A stretch of DNA of 6,724 nucleotides. It comes from Actinomycetes bacterium (lineage in GTDB: Bacteria > Actinomycetota > Actinomycetes > Actinomycetales > Cellulomonadaceae). Positions 5,457 to 6,724 of this stretch are shown in pieces (positions within the stretch are counted from its first letter, which is position 1; every line of letters starts with the position of its first letter). Under the pieces are notes generated by a model. It saw only the letters and a list, made by a program, of their open reading frames with translations, searched no databases and was not told where the DNA came from. The DNA is taken from positions 1 through 6,724 of the forward strand of contig JAJYTJ010000192.1 in the NCBI GenBank assembly GCA_021793115.1, given 5' to 3'. Made by a program: the position numbers and the translations under genes.

Positions 5457-6629
5457 ATGAAGAGAATCACGACGGCCGTCGTGGCCCTCGGTGCCGTCGC
5501 CGCGTTCGCGCTGGCGGGGTGCAGCAGCGGCAGCCGCGGCAACACCAGCGGCTCCGGCTCGACGCCCAGCGGTGCCGGCACCGGCACGGCCGCGGCGAGC
5601 CAGTTCCCGACCTTCCCGGCCGGCTCAACCATCGGTGTGTCCCTGCCGCAGAAGACGTCGGAGAACTGGGTCCTCGCCGAGGGCCTGTTCAACACCCAGC
5701 TGACCGCCGCGGGCTTCAAGCCGATGGTCAACTTCGCGAACAACGGCGTGAGCGACCAGCAGAACCAGATCCAGGCCATGATCACGGCCGGGGCGAAGGT
5801 CATCGTCGTGGGCGCCATCGACGGCTCGCAGCTGGGCAGCCAGCTGCAGGCGGCCAAGCAGGCCGGCATCACGATCATCGCGTACGACCGGCTGCTGACG
5901 AACACGCCTGACGTCGACATGTACGTCGCGTACGACAACTACAAGGTCGGTCAGCTGCAGGGCCAGGCCCTGCTCGACGGCCTCAAGGCGAAGAAGACCG
6001 ACGGCCCGCCGTGGAACATCGAGCTCATCGCCGGCTCGCCCGACGACGCGAACTCGAAGCCGTTCTTCGAGGGCGCCATGTCCGTGCTGCAGCCGAAGAT
6101 CGACGACGGCACGCTGAAGATCCCGTCGGGCCAGAAGACGCAGCAGCAGGCTTCCACGCAGGGCTGGCTGGCGAAGAACGCCCAGAACCGCATGGACGCG
6201 ATCCTGGCCGCGAACTACGCGAGCGGCACCAAGCTCGACGGCATCCTGTCCCCGAACGACACGCTGGCTCGCGCCGCGCTGACGTCCGTGAAGAACGCCG
6301 GCCTGCCGAACCCGGTCATCACCGGTCAGGACTCCGAGCTCGAGTCGATCCCGCTCATCGCCGACGGGACGCAGTACTCGACGATCAACAAGGACACGGG
6401 CAAGTTCGTGACCCAGGTCGTCGACATCATCAAGCAGATCCAGCAGGGCCAGACGATCCAGTTCAACGACACCAAGTCCTACAACAACGGTGTCAAGGTC
6501 GTCCCGGCCTTCCTGCTCCCGCCCGTGCTGGTGACCCAGGCCAACGTCTGCACGGCCTACGACCCGGCCACGAGCCCGAGCGCGTCGAAGGCCGCGCTGG
6601 CCACCCCGTACTGCAAGTCGAAGGGCTGA
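5457..6629 (+). CDS. chvE: Multiple monosaccharide ABC transporter substrate-binding lipoprotein (ChvE type)
   Basis: A 390-residue sugar receptor anchored outside the membrane. Residues 1-22 are a lipoprotein signal peptide: basic MKR, a hydrophobic stretch and lipobox LAGC, with Cys22 to be lipidated. A Ser/Gly/Thr/Ala-rich linker (23-48) tethers the two-lobed type I periplasmic binding fold, which begins at STIGVSLPQKTSENW (57-71). Family marks include GAIDGSQLGSQL, IAYDRLLTNTPDVD (with Y143-D144-R145), IELIAGSPDDANS (G193-S194-P195-D196-D197), LSPNDTLA, ITGQDSELESI (T289-G290-Q291-D292) and FNDTKSYNNGVKVVPAFLL. These are close to ChvE, the receptor partnering GguA/GguB, which binds aldoses such as glucose, galactose, arabinose and xylose. 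The C-terminal extension after about residue 360 carries the only two cysteines of the mature chain besides Cys22 (C365 and C386). It is last in the operon, 57 bases after mmsB, followed by a strong terminator. Confidence 0.94.
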   Translation: MKRITTAVVALGAVAAFALAGCSSGSRGNTSGSGSTPSGAGTGTAAASQFPTFPAGSTIGVSLPQKTSENWVLAEGLFNTQLTAAGFKPMVNFANNGVSDQQNQIQAMITAGAKVIVVGAIDGSQLGSQLQAAKQAGITIIAYDRLLTNTPDVDMYVAYDNYKVGQLQGQALLDGLKAKKTDGPPWNIELIAGSPDDANSKPFFEGAMSVLQPKIDDGTLKIPSGQKTQQQASTQGWLAKNAQNRMDAILAANYASGTKLDGILSPNDTLARAALTSVKNAGLPNPVITGQDSELESIPLIADGTQYSTINKDTGKFVTQVVDIIKQIQQGQTIQFNDTKSYNNGVKVVPAFLLPPVLVTQANVCTAYDPATSPSASKAALATPYCKSKG

Positions 6630-6655
6630 GCCGGTCCGTCCGCCCGGTGCCAGGT

Positions 6656-6685
6656 GGTGGCCCGTCCCTCCGGGGGCGGGCCACC
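6656..6685 (+). terminator. Strong hairpin terminator of the transport operon
   Basis: GGTGGCCCGTCCC (6656-6668) pairs with GGGGCGGGCCACC (6673-6685) through 13 base pairs including one G-U, closed by the 4-base loop TCCG. It begins 26 bases after the chvE stop. The tail GTCGTCTGG has no T-run, as is common for actinobacterial terminators. It should end the mmsA-mmsB-chvE transcript. Confidence 0.83.
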
Positions 6686-6692
6686 GTCGTCT

Positions 6693-6718
6693 GGCCCCGG
6701 CCGCCGCGTGGCCGGGCC
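6693..6718. other. Second GC-rich hairpin just after the terminator
   Basis: CCCGGCC (6696-6702) and GGCCGGG (6710-6716) are perfectly complementary around a 7-base loop; two more pairs (6693-6694 with 6717-6718) form if C6695 is bulged. It starts 7 bases after the first hairpin. It may be a back-up terminator, or the terminator of a convergent gene beyond the window edge; the sequence does not decide. Confidence 0.4.
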
Positions 6719-6724
6719 TGACCC

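Overview
The window is high-GC DNA (roughly 70% by eye), with every gene on the + strand and strong G/C bias at third codon positions. Together with the TTGACG-N17-TAGGGT promoter, an apparently leaderless regulator gene and a lipoprotein sugar-binding protein, this points to a Gram-positive actinobacterium. The protein style resembles Cellulomonas and related Micrococcales, but the genus is an inference.

The left part (1-1161) holds the last ~100 codons of one ROK-family protein and then a complete 263-residue single-domain sugar ABC ATPase of the FrcA-like type. Its permease and binding protein are not in the window and presumably lie upstream. The middle (1158-2436) holds a full ROK transcriptional regulator with an N-terminal winged helix-turn-helix and intact sugar- and zinc-binding motifs, preceded by an inverted repeat and a promoter that puts the start codon at or near the 5' end of the mRNA.

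The right part (2469-6685) is a self-contained operon: a strong promoter, a double-domain ATPase (mmsA/gguA type), a membrane permease (mmsB/gguB type), a lipoprotein sugar-binding protein (chvE type), and a strong 13-bp hairpin terminator. These three proteins form one importer for monosaccharides: the binding protein captures sugar outside the membrane, the permease forms the channel, and the ATPase drives it. The full ROK protein next door is the obvious candidate regulator, and short inverted repeats at its 3' end are candidate operators.

I see no mobile element, CRISPR array, tRNA or rRNA. The layout is a fairly ordinary carbohydrate-uptake locus. The less ordinary observations are regulatory: symmetric inverted repeats at gene boundaries, two of which overlap stop codons, an AT-rich operator-like 3' end of the ROK gene, and a 7-codon mini-ORF bridging mmsA and mmsB through two ATGA overlaps. 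None has been tested by search or experiment.
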